From Dendrolimus kikuchii (taxonomy: Eukaryota > Arthropoda > Insecta > Lepidoptera > Lasiocampidae): a stretch of DNA of 64,000 nucleotides. The notes under the pieces are model-generated. The model worked only from the letters and a program-made list of their open reading frames with translations. It searched no databases and was not told the DNA's origin. Shown here piece after piece: positions 53,601 through 63,930 of this stretch (position 1 is its first letter; each line of letters begins with the position of its first letter). The position numbers and the translations under genes are program-made. The stretch is taken from assembly GCA_019925095.2 (NCBI GenBank), contig CM034398.1, forward strand, positions 10,617,001-10,681,000. The letters are read 5' to 3'.

Positions 53601-55977
53601 TGGTCAAAGGCCGGTCAGGCTTCACAGACTGTGGCGAAACCCGGGTTAACTCGCAACAAGGTGATGCTGTGTGTATGGTGGGATTGGAAGGGCATTATTC
53701 ATTATGAGCTGTTACCGCCAGGCAGAACCATTGATTCTGAACTGTACTGCGAACAACTGATGAGATTAAAGCAAAAAGTTGAGAGAAAGCGGCCGGAATT
53801 AATCAACAGAAGGGGTGTGGTTTTTCACCATGATAACGCTAGACCTCACACATCTTTAGCCACTCAGCAAAAATTACGAGAGTTTGGCTGGGAGGTGTTA
53901 ATGCATCCGCCGTATAGTCCTGACCTTGCACCTTCAGATTTTCACCTGTTTCGGTCTCTGCAGAATTCTTTAGGCAGTGTCAGGTTAACATCATGAGAGG
54001 ACTGCCAAAATCACTTATCGTTTTTTGATCAGAAGCCCCAAAATTTTTATAGCAATGGGATCACGTCCCTACCTACAAGATGGCAAAAAGTTATCCAACA
54101 AAATGGCACCTACATACTTTAGTCAAATGTAAATAAACTTTATAAAAAAACCTTTTGAATTTTTATATAAAATACGAAAAAACTTTTTCCCCGACCTAAT
54201 ACGTATAATAGAGTAATGAATTAAAGATAAATCTAAATATTAGGAGTGGCTGTATGGTCTAAAAAAAAAGTTTATGCTGGGGTTTGGGACATATTTAGAC
54301 AGGTTTTAAAAATCATAATAAAGTTACTTGACTACTTTTTTTGAGATAATAGGTAGAAAGATATGGGCTTACAGGGTAATAATTTCAAGAATTGAAGAAA
54401 ATTATGACTTAAGAACACTACCAATGAAAGTTAGTATGAACATGATCCACTAAGTAGTTTTCAGATACGAGGATTTTTATTCTAAACGCTTTGTGAGCGT
54501 TTCGTGACCAAATCACAAAAACAGTAGACGTTCGTCGTCACTACGGAACTATTCACTACTTACTGCGTGGAATAAGCCACTCAACTGATTGTCGATTTAC
54601 TTCAAAAATATATTTCACTAGCAGTCACGGACGCTATTTTTTCAGGGCAGGACTACGTCTGTCCTGAAAAAATTAAAATCTAGAACCCGATTCCAGCGCC
54701 ACCTACCGGTTTTCATTGTGAATCTAAATCACCCAGGGACATACACATACATAAAATTTCATCAAAATTGTAGAATCCGATTCTAGCGCCAAGTATTTTG
54801 TTTATTTTGATGTGTAACATTATTAAAATTTTAGTAGGGATCCCTTATTTTTATATAATCTATATTAATTAGGGATAATTTACCATTCGAATGGAGAAAG
54901 AATTTTTGAAATCGATCCAGTAGTTTTTGAGTTTATTTGTTACAAACATACAAAAATACAAATATTTCCTCGTTATAATATTATTAGTAAAGATATAATG
55001 TGTATTGTATAAAATGCATAAATATGGAGACTTATTTCGGCGTTGCAGTATTCGTATTGAAAAATAGCGAAATAGGAAATAGATAAAATGTCCAAAATAT
55101 ATGTAATGCAGGTACGTGGCTCAGGTGTATTGACATACAAGTTGAACGACGGGAATGAGATTCCCGCCATCGCGCTTGGAACAAGCCTGGGACATCTGGC
55201 TGATGTAAGTTAATATTGGAATTTTCTTTTATCTTCAGCAGTAAATCGAAATTATATTGAAAACGAATCGCGAGTCAACACAAGCCTGAAAAAGCTATAT
55301 ATTTTTTGTATATAAGTTTATAAGTATATTTTTTAACAAACACGTAGATTATTAATGTGTTACACTAGTTACTAAAGTGACAACTTAAAATATTTAAGTA
55401 ACAACTACGAGTTATACTTGTTGATGTTAAAATTAAACGAAAGATATTTTTTTGGATATTCTTACAAATTCTTACGTATATATATTTGAATTTACATTGC
55501 ATTATTGCATAGTAAATCATAAATGTAATAAAAACAACAATTTACTACTATATTATATTTCATGGATGATATTATATACATTTTCTACGGTTAATTCTAC
55601 AATTTAAACTTGATTGTAATCACAGCAACTGTTAGTCATTAGTGTAGCACCATGCCAGCGGGTGCGGTGATAATTATTATGATCAGCTAAATTAAGGAAA
55701 TCATGAATACATTCAATTGACAATCTTTACTAACTTTGAAGTAGTAGACATAATATGCACTTAAACCATTTTAAAATGTTAAACTTCGAAAGCTAAATAT
55801 AAAACGACGGTACGGTGAAAAGCAAAAAATTTTAGACAAGTTTTTTTAATAAATAATCCCTATTAATATTATAAATGTGAAAGTAACTCTGTCTATCTGT
55901 CTGTCTGTTCCGCTCTCACGGAAAAACTACGAGTCCTATTTGACTAAAACACAGTATATATATATAAATATACTGTG

Positions 55978-56013
<36 letters not shown>

Positions 56014-59000
56014 GATGCCGAGGATGAACATAGGATCATTTTTATCCCGAAAAATGTGATACTTTCCAGGATAAAAATATATTTGTCTCTCTGTTTGTTA
56101 TGCTTTTACGGAAAAACTATTGGCCTGATTTGGTTAAAATTCAGTATATATAAGTATTAAATAATTCCCTAATTTTAATACCGAGGGTGGACAAGGGCTA
56201 CTTTTCATCATCTTCGTCATAACGGGGTAGTTTTTAGGATAGATTTATGTTAAGGTTATCCCAGAAAGTAGGATAGGTTTTTTTTGTGATTTTCCATTTT
56301 AGTCATTTCGGTAATTTCGGCGATTTAGGTCATTTCGGACATTTTTGTCATTTTGTAGTTTACAGCTATCTTTTTATATAGTCGGAAAAAAGATATATAA
56401 AACAAGAATGGGTTGAAATAGAGGATGAACGTTTATATGAGAGACCAATTATTTATCAAGAATTTTTATACCAATAATATAAAAATTCATCTTGTATAAA
56501 AATATGCACTCGATCTGTCTATCTGTTAAGCTTTCACGGAAAAACTACTGGAGTACTGAATCGATTTTGCTGTAAATCAGTTTAAATATAGTTACAATAC
56601 CGAAAATGGACATCAATACTTTTCATGCCGGGGGATGGGATAGTTTACGATATAGAATGAAGTGAATCTTGCGGGGGCAAATACATAACAATTTAATACA
56701 ATGTAACTGCCTGCTCTATAAACAAGAGGTACGCACTAGAAGTTGACCCTGTTGTAACTGTGGTATTTAATCAGACTCTGCTGTATATATATTTTTGACT
56801 ATGACTGTACGTGGAGTTGTCGCTTGAAATACAACAGTCACATGTTATTATAACAAACACTTGTGCGATAGGGTACAAGGGTTTTGCCTACGAACCACTC
56901 CCTTGCTCGGGCCGTACAATGGGCTTTGGAGGCTGGTTACAGGCACATAGACACAGCCACACTGTACCGAGTGGAGGACGAAGTGGGGCTTGGGGTCCGG
57001 GACTTTATGCGGGACAACGGAGTGCCTCGTCGGGACGTCTACATCACTACTAAAGTAAGTTACTTGGTAAGCTTTCATACAATGTTGTAGCGACTAGTGT
57101 TTTACTGTATAGTGTTAACCACTTTAGTTTACTACTGTCGCAATTTGATGTTACTATTATAACAGAACGTAGATTTCTATTTTATTTTTAATTTTTATAC
57201 ATTTAATTTAATGTAAAGTTTATTTATAAAAATAATACTTAATATCACCAACTTGTACGTAACTTATTGGTTATACTATCTGCTACCATGCCGATATGAA
57301 CTCCGTGCGAACAACTGTCACGAAGATCAAGATTTCGCCACAGATCCACACAATAAGATTTAATCAAAAATATTCCAATCAAAACAAAAACCTGATACTC
57401 TGAAAAGATAAATGAATTCATATAATTATTAGAGACATTCCTAAAGCCCGTGCTGAATCTCATTGCTACATTGCAGTGATATTGTCAACTCTAGGTCAGT
57501 TCAGTTCTTAGTCTTTAAGATATATGGTATAGTCATGTTCATGTACATACATTATATTCTAAAACACTATATAATTTAATATATATATCAAGTAATACAT
57601 TTCACAATATTTGGAATAGCTTTGGAATGATGCCCACGAAAGAAACGAAGTCGAACCAGCATTGAGGAAATCGTTAGCAGAACTGCTGACAGACTATGTG
57701 GATCTGTACTTGGTTCACTATCCAATGGCGTACACGGTGAGTCATAAAAATATTTATATGTTTCTGAAGTCATTGGCATGAAACGTGGTTGCTTTAGCTA
57801 CTAAGCAACCACGTTTCATTCCAATGATATGGATTCGAATTTTAGCCGGGAAGCATGCACCGTTTAGGTAATTTTGTGCCCTAATATTGATACATTTGAA
57901 AGATTTGAAAGATCGTGTGTAATATTTAAGGGATGGGGTGAGACTCTTCCCTTAAATTAAGGAGTCCAGCAGTGGGATGTTTTATAACCTAAACGTCCCA
58001 CTGCTGCACTCCTTAAGTAAGTATAACTACTTACTGACTGAAATAATGACACAACTGTAACGCTGAAACACATATGTCTTCAGTATATTGCCCAACTGTC
58101 AATATATTTTTCATGTATTTATATTGCCCACATAACTTTTCTTGGCATTTTTGCCCCATTCAAAAGAATTTCATGAGACAAAAGGTAGCCAATGTTTTAT
58201 ACCATAGAGACCTCGTCAGATTAGTTCAGTCGATAAGTCGTGAAAGAGTAACAAATAGATTCAATTATCTATGTATTCTTCTTCTTTTCTTTCACCTTCT
58301 CTTAATTATTTGGGGTCGGCACAATATATCTTTTCCTTCCATACTCCTTTATTCTAATACGTTCTCTGTCACACCACATATTATTATCATCCTTTACACA
58401 ATCCAACCATCTCTTTTTTGGTCTACCTTTACATTTTTATTCATCAATTTTGCAGTTTAACATTATTTTTGGTCATTTGACTCTTATGCCTCCTCCTTAC
58501 ATGCCCATACTACCTTAGTCTTCTTCTTCTTAATTTTTAGTGCTACTTTATCTTTATGTACGTATGTATATATGTCATTTGTCACCTTATCCATTCTTGT
58601 AACACCACAAAACCATCGCAATATTCTCATCTCAGCTAAGTGGAGATGTTTGTGGTCTATCACTTTAGTGACCCAACATTCAGAACCGTATAACATGACC
58701 GGTCATATAATAGATTTATATATTGTCGTATATCACACCAGTTACCAGTGTCCACTTTAGCCATGCTACGTTTATTATTCTTCTTATAACCTTCTCTATT
58801 TCACAATTACCTTTCAGTAGTGAAACAAGGTATCAAAATTCGGGGTTACACGGTAGTATGGTTGATTGTAGTTTAGGAGGCATAGCACTAGAAATCCCGC
58901 CGAAATCGGAAAACAGATGTTCGGTTTTGAGTCTGCTGATTTTCAACACCTATCTATGTAAACCAGCTAGAAAAAGACAACATAAAAATATTCGTTATGA

Positions 59001-60839
59001 AATAACCCTTCAATGTTCCAACTTTAATGGTAATCAGTCAACCTGTGTTGGAGTTTATCAATATTATAAGTATATAATAAATATCCAATTTAACACGTTA
59101 TAATAATTAGTAATACTTAGGAAATTTACTTTGTGAAATTATTTAGCATGAGAGTGAAAGCTGTTTGATTGTCCAAAATATTGTCGTTTGAGTATCGTAC
59201 TAAATAAACAATGCTTGAGTCTGTTAAAGTTTATAAGACTCCTGTCTGTTCTATAATTTAAGTTTGTTAGAAGTTTACATCCAAGGAAAACTAATTTCGT
59301 CTCAAAGTAAACTGTATAAATTAAATTTACAAATATTTGAAAGCTTTTTCGTTAATTTGCATATTTATATTCAAATCGTATTTCAGAAAGACGGCAGAGT
59401 TAGCCTAACGGATTATTTGACAACGTGGAAGGGTATGGAAGATGCTAAAGATTTGAACCTGACGAGGTCGATAGGGGTGTCCAATTTTAATATATCACAA
59501 ATGCAACGTCTATGGGATGGATCTAGAATTAAACCTGCAGTCTTACAAATTGAGGTTCGTACAACAATTCATTTAATTCGTCATTTAGTTTTAATTCATT
59601 TTGATACATAACGATAAAGATTTGTCTCGGAATATTAAATAACGTAATAAATTTGCAAACACCAGACTTCCTGATTATTTTTCTTTTGTTTAAATATAGC
59701 TTGCCATGGCTTGAGTATCTAGCCAGGGTTTTTTTTTTATTTTAGATAATATTCGAAAAAATGAGCGTCAGGTGAGTGTGGCCCGTCTAACCCAGGCCCC
59801 TAGCATCAACCAAATTGTCAATATTTACCTGACACCAATGGAGTTCTTGTGGTGGATCGAAAAATCACAACTCACTAAACGTTTGACAGGTTACATAAAA
59901 GCCCATATTTTTTCTTAAAAACAACAATTATATTACAAATTTGGAAAAAAACAAACAAGGTGGCGATATATTAAAATTTAAACGTTTGTATTTTGCCATT
60001 TACAGGTAAATCCAACTATAACTCAGGACGAGTTGGTGAACTGGTGCCAGGAACACAATGTTATGGTGATGGCTTACAGTCCATTCGGGGGTATACTAGG
60101 TCGTAAGGAGGATGCGCCTCCGCCCCGATCGGATCATGCACTATTGCTACGATTAGCTGATAAATATAAAAAGACTGTACCACAAATACTTCTTAGATAC
60201 TTGGTATGTGTATTACTTTTTCTGTAATAAATATTAGACCGCTAGGCCAATATTGCATACAAGACTACAAAGGAAAAGTATTTGGGGTAATAATACATAT
60301 AATAAAATTTATACGTTATTCGGATAAAATTACCTTGAGTTAATGTTACGTAATTTTAAAATACACATATTGTGGTCTATATTATAAATTCCCTTCAAAT
60401 TCCAAATCATTTCATAAGGCGTAGTTTTTATGCATTACAGTCATAATAATCGGAGAAATTACTACTATTAATATATATATTAATTTGAAATATTCTTCCT
60501 CTCTTTAGATTCCATTAAATAAAATAATACTAATATAAACCATCTTAAAAAATAAATAACACGAAAAATGAAACTAGAGATAAAAAGTTGGTCCCAAACC
60601 ACTGTCACTCCTTGGGCCAGTCCTTGCCAGGGCATCATTTTATTAATTCCACACGGCTGCGCTCGTGGTAAATTGTTCCGTAATACATGGTAAAATTATT
60701 GTATTTTCATCTCCAATAATTAAGGTACTTAGAGACCAAATATAAAATTGGTTCTCACATCCCCAAGTTCGTGAAGAGAAAACAAATGCACATCCAGTTT
60801 CTTATTATTTTAGTATCGTATCTATAATATATATAGATA

Positions 60840-60935
<96 letters not shown>

Positions 60936-61748
60936 CTGTATACGTTGCCAATTTCAAACCGATTTGTGTTCTTAGATGAATTAAGAAAATAAAACATGCT
61001 TGTTTCTTTTCATCTCTGCTATTCTAAAAGCGTATACTAGATTGTTGATGAAATCGACCTATTTAGGCATGAGATGGTTTGGTTGGTAGAGGTTAAACAA
61101 TCAACTACTATTTATACGTGAAGTAAATTCTCTGGCATTCTACCAACCAGTATTTTGTCGTCATTGATGCTAGTAAACATTTATCTCAATTTTATGTAAA
61201 TTAAATAATAATTTATTGAAAAGTAAATTATAAGCATAAAATCATGTTACAAAACTGTTGATGTTTTTTAATTACAACTTTATGCCGTGATTTAACAGTA
61301 GCTGTATAAAAAGACAGGACATGGCTCGCATAGTTTTTAAAATTTTGACAGCAGGGAAAGTCCTTTCCCATGGAATAAAAGTACTATTTTCATCTCGGTG
61401 ATCAGGTACAAATTCAAGCGTAATTTCCGAGTATGAGGAATAAAAAATCTTTTTGTATGGTAACATCTGTATGTAGTATATAACGGGTTCTAATGTTATT
61501 TCTTTCAGTTGGATCGTAAGATAGTCGCGATACCCAGATCAACCAACAAGGATAGAATCAAACAGAACATTGATATATTAGATTTTACTTTGACTCCAGA
61601 GGAAATTTCGGAGTTGTCTCAATTTAACAGCAACTACAGGTTAAGAACGCCGGCGAAGTGGTACGCACACCCACATTTTCCATTTGAAAAGAAAAACCTT
61701 ACTGAAGAACAAATCCAATACATTATTGAACATAGCAAGGAAGATTAA
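50592..61748 (+). CDS. Secreted aldo-keto reductase, complete seven-exon gene
   Basis: This gene span joins exons 50592-50654, 55112-55204, 56872-57054, 57620-57736, 59387-59554, 60006-60203 and 61509-61748, all phase 0. They encode 353 residues. The catalytic tetrad is Asp79, Tyr84, Lys113 and His146, with spacings 5, 29 and 33 identical to the known AKR pattern. Other family marks are HIDTA, SIGVSNFN, QIEVNPTITQDELV, MAYSPFG and IPRSTN (cofactor site, usually IPKS). Residues 1-21 form a hydrophobic signal peptide, so the product should enter the secretory route. That is unusual for AKRs, which are mostly cytosolic NADPH carbonyl reductases. Known: lepidopteran haemolymph 3-dehydroecdysone 3-beta-reductase is a secreted AKR. 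This gene is a candidate for that group by inference; the substrate is unproven. Confidence 0.93.
51405..51690 (+). repeat. LINE 3'-end fragment
   Basis: A GC-richer block with GGCGGCTTGTCGTAAGAGGC, TTTAGGTGATGGTAACCGCT and a variant of CATCAGGTGGGCCGTATGC. This is a common 3' terminus of lepidopteran LINE/R1-like copies (established pattern). No intact ORF. Confidence 0.6.
52340..52492. mobile_element. MITE, ACAGCTGCGATCGA family
   Basis: TGATTTTTATTGACCTGGAC and TAAAATGACAGCTGCGATTG are followed by poly-T. They are mirrored by AAAAAAGTCGATCGCAGCTG, TCATTTCAGTTCATGTAATT and AAAAATCA. Same family as the nested copy at 26655. Confidence 0.8.
52919..54199 (+). mobile_element. mariner transposon, inactive copy
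   Basis: The terminal repeats are AGGTTGGGGAAATAGTCTTT at the left and the complement of AACTTTTTCCCCGACCT at the right, with TA-rich flanks. The element is about 1.28 kb, the usual mariner length, and contains one transposase gene that is broken (see 53160). Confidence 0.9.
53160..54122 (+). pseudogene. mariner transposase (DD34D), frameshift and nonsense
   Basis: The main open part is 53217-53996. It has a helix-turn-helix region (AQIWFKRFQSGNFDIKDARR, HKTVLAHLKKAGYTKK) and the WVPHEL motif. The three catalytic Asp are in TGDEKW, HHDNARPHTS and SPDLAPSDFH, with 34 residues between the second and third, the mariner DD34D signature. Upstream, homology continues to 53160 in this frame, but a one-base shift at about 53158 separates it from the earlier N-terminal segment. 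A TGA at 53994 interrupts the frame, and mariner-like sequence (FFDQKPQNFYSNG, LPTRWQKVI) continues in frame to a TAG at 54120. The family looks like the SETMAR-related mariner group. No functional protein is expected. Confidence 0.92.
54618..54993 (-). mobile_element. Non-autonomous Helitron
   Basis: On the minus strand it starts TCTTTACTAATAATATTATA and ends CGTGACTGCTAG. The insertion is between A and T. It carries AACTACTGGATCGATTTCAA near its 5' end and the two AGCGCC-containing blocks shared with other copies here. Confidence 0.85.
55112..55204 (+). CDS. AKR exon 2
   Basis: The acceptor is TAATGCAG|GTA and the donor GCTGAT|GTAAGT. It has 31 codons: VRGSGVLTYKLNDGNEIPAI, then ALGTSLGHLAD, the opening beta hairpin and first strand of the AKR barrel. 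An in-frame ATG at 55088 could give an alternative unsecreted start, but the polypyrimidine tract, though weak, and the perfect join to the signal-peptide exon favour splicing. Confidence 0.85.
55205..56871. other. AKR intron 2 with repeats
   Basis: Three direct repeats are marked by a CTGTCTGT or CTGTTTGT block, then TCACGGAAAAACTACGAG or close variants. They lie at about 55890, 56080 and 56510. A (TA)n tract is at about 55979-56010. Nothing coding. Confidence 0.65.
56872..57054 (+). CDS. AKR exon 3 (Asp, Tyr, Lys of tetrad)
   Basis: The acceptor is GCGATAG|GGT and the donor ACTAAA|GTAAGT. It has 61 codons. It encodes LARAVQWALEAGYRHIDTAT, LYRVEDEVGLG and RRDVYITTK, supplying Asp79, Tyr84 and Lys113. 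The phase-0 junction gives TSLGHLAD-GTRVLPTN across the intron. Confidence 0.92.
57055..57619. other. AKR intron 3, nothing recognised
   Basis: AT-rich; no element boundaries found. Confidence 0.6.
57620..57736 (+). CDS. AKR exon 4 (catalytic His)
   Basis: The acceptor is GGAATAG|CTT and the donor TACACG|GTGAGT. It has 39 codons: LWNDAHERNEVEPALRKSLA, then ELLTDYVDLYLVHYPMAYT, with His146 in LVHYP. Insect AKRs more often have HWP; Tyr replaces Trp here. Confidence 0.92.
57771..57826. repeat. 24-bp-stem hairpin in AKR intron 4
   Basis: CATTGGCATGAAACGTGGTT plus GCTT (57771-57794) pairs with 57803-57826 with one mismatch across an 8-base loop. The right arm overlaps a SINE-like head, so it may be two inverted SINE heads. 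Confidence 0.75.
57790..58018 (+). mobile_element. SINE fragment plus inverted tail
   Basis: CTTTAGCTACTAAGCAACCA, GGATTCGAATTTTAGCCGGG and AGCATGCACCGTTTAGG match the SINE family at 38405, here on the + strand. The tail CCAGCAGTGGGA at 57969 is immediately mirrored by TCCCACTGCTG at about 57998, a second inverted tail piece. Confidence 0.6.
58290..58850 (-). pseudogene. Decayed LINE ORF, C-terminal part
   Basis: Minus-strand pieces in shifting frames: a YLVSLL...NCEIEKVIRRI segment, INVAWLKWTLVTGVIYD, MLYGSECWVTKVIDHKHLHL, AEMRILRWFCGVTRMDKVTN and GRPKKRWLDCVKDD. These are the conserved region downstream of the reverse transcriptase in LINE ORF2 proteins. The GVIYD-to-LYGSECW interval is missing several residues relative to the family. 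Non-functional. Confidence 0.75.
59387..59554 (+). CDS. AKR exon 5
   Basis: The acceptor is GTATTTCAG|AAA and the donor ATTGAG|GTTCGT. It has 56 codons: KDGRVSLTDYLTTWKGMEDA, LTRSIGVSNFNISQMQRLW and KPAVLQIE. GVSNFN is the conserved AKR substrate/cofactor region motif. Confidence 0.92.
59555..60005. other. AKR intron 5
   Basis: Contains a fragment resembling a LINE tail (GAGCGTCAGGTGAGTGTGGC at about 59763). Otherwise nothing recognised. Confidence 0.5.
60006..60203 (+). CDS. AKR exon 6
   Basis: The acceptor is CATTTACAG|GTA and the donor TACTTG|GTATGT. It has 66 codons: VNPTITQDELVNWCQEHNVM, VMAYSPFGG, a proline-rich loop DAPPPRSDH and KTVPQILLRYL. It joins the previous exon as QIE-VNP; many AKRs have HP where this has NP. 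Confidence 0.92.
60204..61508. other. AKR intron 6 with long (TA)n
   Basis: A (TA)n tract of about 90 bases (60842-60932) is preceded by a perfect 13-base inverted repeat TATCGTATCTATA/TATAGATACGATA (60814-60826 and 60832-60844). No coding; apparent Tyr/Ile-rich frames are the microsatellite. Confidence 0.75.
61509..61748 (+). CDS. AKR exon 7, C-terminus
   Basis: The acceptor is TTCTTTCAG|TTG. It has 79 codons and TAA at 61746-61748. It encodes LDRKIVAIPRSTNKDRIKQN, then DILDFTLTPEEISELSQF and the C-terminal RTPAKWYAHPHFPFEKKN loop. IPRS replaces the more usual IPKS in the 2'-phosphate (NADPH) binding site, a conservative basic change. Confidence 0.92.
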   Translation: MDRKIVAIPRSTNKDRIKQNIDILDFTLTPEEISELSQFNSNYRLRTPAKWYAHPHFPFEKKNLTEEQIQYIIEHSKED

Positions 61749-61807
61749 TATTGATAACTTATCAATTATATTACTAGACTTAACAGTAAATTTATTTAAA
61801 TAACATT

Positions 61808-61813
61808 AATAAA
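61808..61813 (+). terminator. Poly(A) signal of AKR gene
   Basis: AATAAA lies 59 bases after the stop codon, in an A/T-rich 3' UTR. Confidence 0.6.
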
Positions 61814-63039
61814 AAAAACTTTTACTACTTAATCGATTTGTTTAATTGATGTAAATGTTAATTCCTATCATAGTTTTAATAAAATTAGTTTACTAGCTTT
61901 TTCACTCTGTCAGCTTCTTCGGATGGTAGACGGAGTATATGGTTACTTAATAACCAGGATATCTAACAGAAAAATATTTCTCACTGAAAGTATTTTAAAT
62001 CCGACCATCTTAAAACTTAAAATATAGCATACGTCTACGCATAGTAATTTTTTTTTTATAATTTACATGCGGCCATAGCGGCCACACCAAAATTTAAAAT
62101 TTTTCGTCATTTTACTACAAAACTGTATTGCGTTGTTATAGAATGCACTTTCCTATCAAATTTCATCTATCAAAACTCGTTAAATATTGAAAAAAATGCC
62201 TGGTGCCTGTTGTAATTGTTACATATTACATGATAGACATGTAATAATATAGTGAAATAATATGTAACAATTATGACGAAAAAATAATTTAAAAAAAATG
62301 AAGTTAGAAGGTCCTGCTTAACCTTACCCCGACGATATGTATACTACTTAGACAGATGTATATGTCGATTGTGTATTGGTTCTATATTTGCTATAATGAC
62401 TACGTAACAGTAAAAAGTAAACAGCTACTGCCCTGTCAACAATTGGTATTAGAGCTAAAAAAATAGAATAGAAAACGTATTGGAATTACATATGAATGAA
62501 TGAATGAATGAATCTTTATTCGTAGAAATACAGGTTATAGTTGTTAGTTAAACAAAAGATGGTAACAATGTCAATTGGTCTCACAGATATATATCACACA
62601 CACATCAATCTAAAAAATTATAAAAATTCTAAATTTAAAAACACGATTTAATTAATCAGGTATTAAATAAAGAAATAAGTATAAGAATTTAAAAAAATAA
62701 ACACTTTTCTACCAGCCATAAATGTAATTTTAATTTTCTTTTTGGCAATTATTTTATTGATATGGCTATTTATCCTTAAGCTAAGTATTATGTCATTCCC
62801 ATTCATTTTCATTCCATTCGTTTAGCGTTAATGCCACTTGTCTGCAGGAGCTGTACTGTTACATCGATCAAACTTCAGATATCAATTGAGCCGATAAAGG
62901 CGGCTTAGAAGACCTCTCCAATAATAATAACTAAATAGCTACCCACCTTACCTCAAAGGAGTTGTGTTAGCCGTTTTAATCTCTTTAGTATTATGTAATT
63001 GGATTCTTTTAACCGCGGGTATAAAGGAAATGCCGTCGC
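61814..63039. other. Intergenic; (GAAT)n microsatellite
   Basis: A GAAT tetranucleotide repeat lies at about 62493-62514, followed by TCTTTATTCGTAGAAATACA. Nothing coding. Confidence 0.55.
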
Positions 63040-63232
63040 TTTTATCTGGGCTTCGGGCTTTTGGATCACCTAATTGATTTGAGGGGAGCTTTGTTGCTTA
63101 TCTTGTGGCACCAACTCTACCAGTCACATTGCTGTCATGTACTGGTTTTGTAATTCTGCTTTCATTAATTCTCTCTGCATGCCTAAACCACCTTAACATT
63201 CCTTTTTGAACTCTTGTCACTATACATACCGC
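63040..63232 (-). pseudogene. Decayed RTE-like LINE C-terminus
   Basis: The minus-strand reading gives IVTRVQKGMLRWFRHAERIN, then ESRITKPVHDSNVTGRVG. This is clearly related to the MLRWFGHVERIHDERM end of the intact LINE at 40143. The frame breaks soon after. Confidence 0.7.
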
Positions 63233-63629
63233 TTGGTAGAAATAGCACAACATATACATACTTATATAAGGTAAAATAAGGCATATAAAACAGCTGAAAA
63301 TATGTAATGATTATAATTTGTAATTTATTCGTCTCAAAACAGATAAAAGTACTTATAATATAGTTGGATAAAACCGCTCAATAACTTCAATATTATTTTA
63401 GGACACTAATTTGCGCTTTGTCTACCTAACTTTATTGACGTAATACCAACCAATTTTGCCAGAACGGCTCTCAGCTCAACTTCGTAATGGCTCTGTGTCG
63501 TCCTTACTCAACCTCATAAAGTTAAATTATGTAAACCACCTCATAAGAAAATAAAACTATGTATAGTAAATTACATAAATATAAAAATTAGTGACATTTC
63601 ACGTGCGGTTCTAGTATTTTTTTAATTGC

Positions 63630-63930
63630 ATGATTTCAGCAGACAGCCAGACGGCCTACCTGACGTTACAAATGCGCTGCTGCTTTCTAAAGGGAGACTG
63701 GAGCCTGGCCAATAATGCCGGAATACAACTCAAGTTGTTATGGTGGCATACTCTACACCAGAGCGGGAAACCCATTCAGTCGGGCAAATACCCTACCACA
63801 TGGCTGTGGGTTGTTTGGTCTGGTCAGGAAATTATATTCTTTCTCCGCCATTCCGTTCATCGGTAACGTTCCCAAAAGGCCGGCCGTTAGAGTGCTTATC
63901 TAATTATTTCAGACTTTATCAATAAACATG
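63630..63930 (+). other. Unidentified GC-richer, coding-like stretch
   Basis: Three overlapping open frames cover the same stretch. The 63715 frame reads MPEYNSSCYGGILYTRAGN, then SRANTLPHGCGLFGLVRKLY. The sequence change from AT-rich to balanced composition is abrupt after TTTCAG at 63635-63640, a possible splice acceptor. It could be an exon or an old repeat. No family recognised. Confidence 0.3.

Larger units (their letters stand above)
50655..55111. other. AKR intron 1 (4.5 kb)
   Basis: Holds a LINE-tail fragment (51405-51690), a MITE (52340-52492), a mariner (52919-54199) and a Helitron (54618-54993). The rest is AT-rich without recognisable features. Confidence 0.75.

Noticed and set aside
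55088..55111. ATG in frame upstream of AKR exon 2 as the gene start
   Set aside because: It would give an odd non-conserved leader. The upstream signal-peptide exon joins in exact phase at an AG acceptor, so I prefer that, though an alternative start cannot be excluded.
60755..60997. Minus-strand Tyr-Ile repeat ORF
   Set aside because: Pure (TA)n microsatellite inside an AKR intron.
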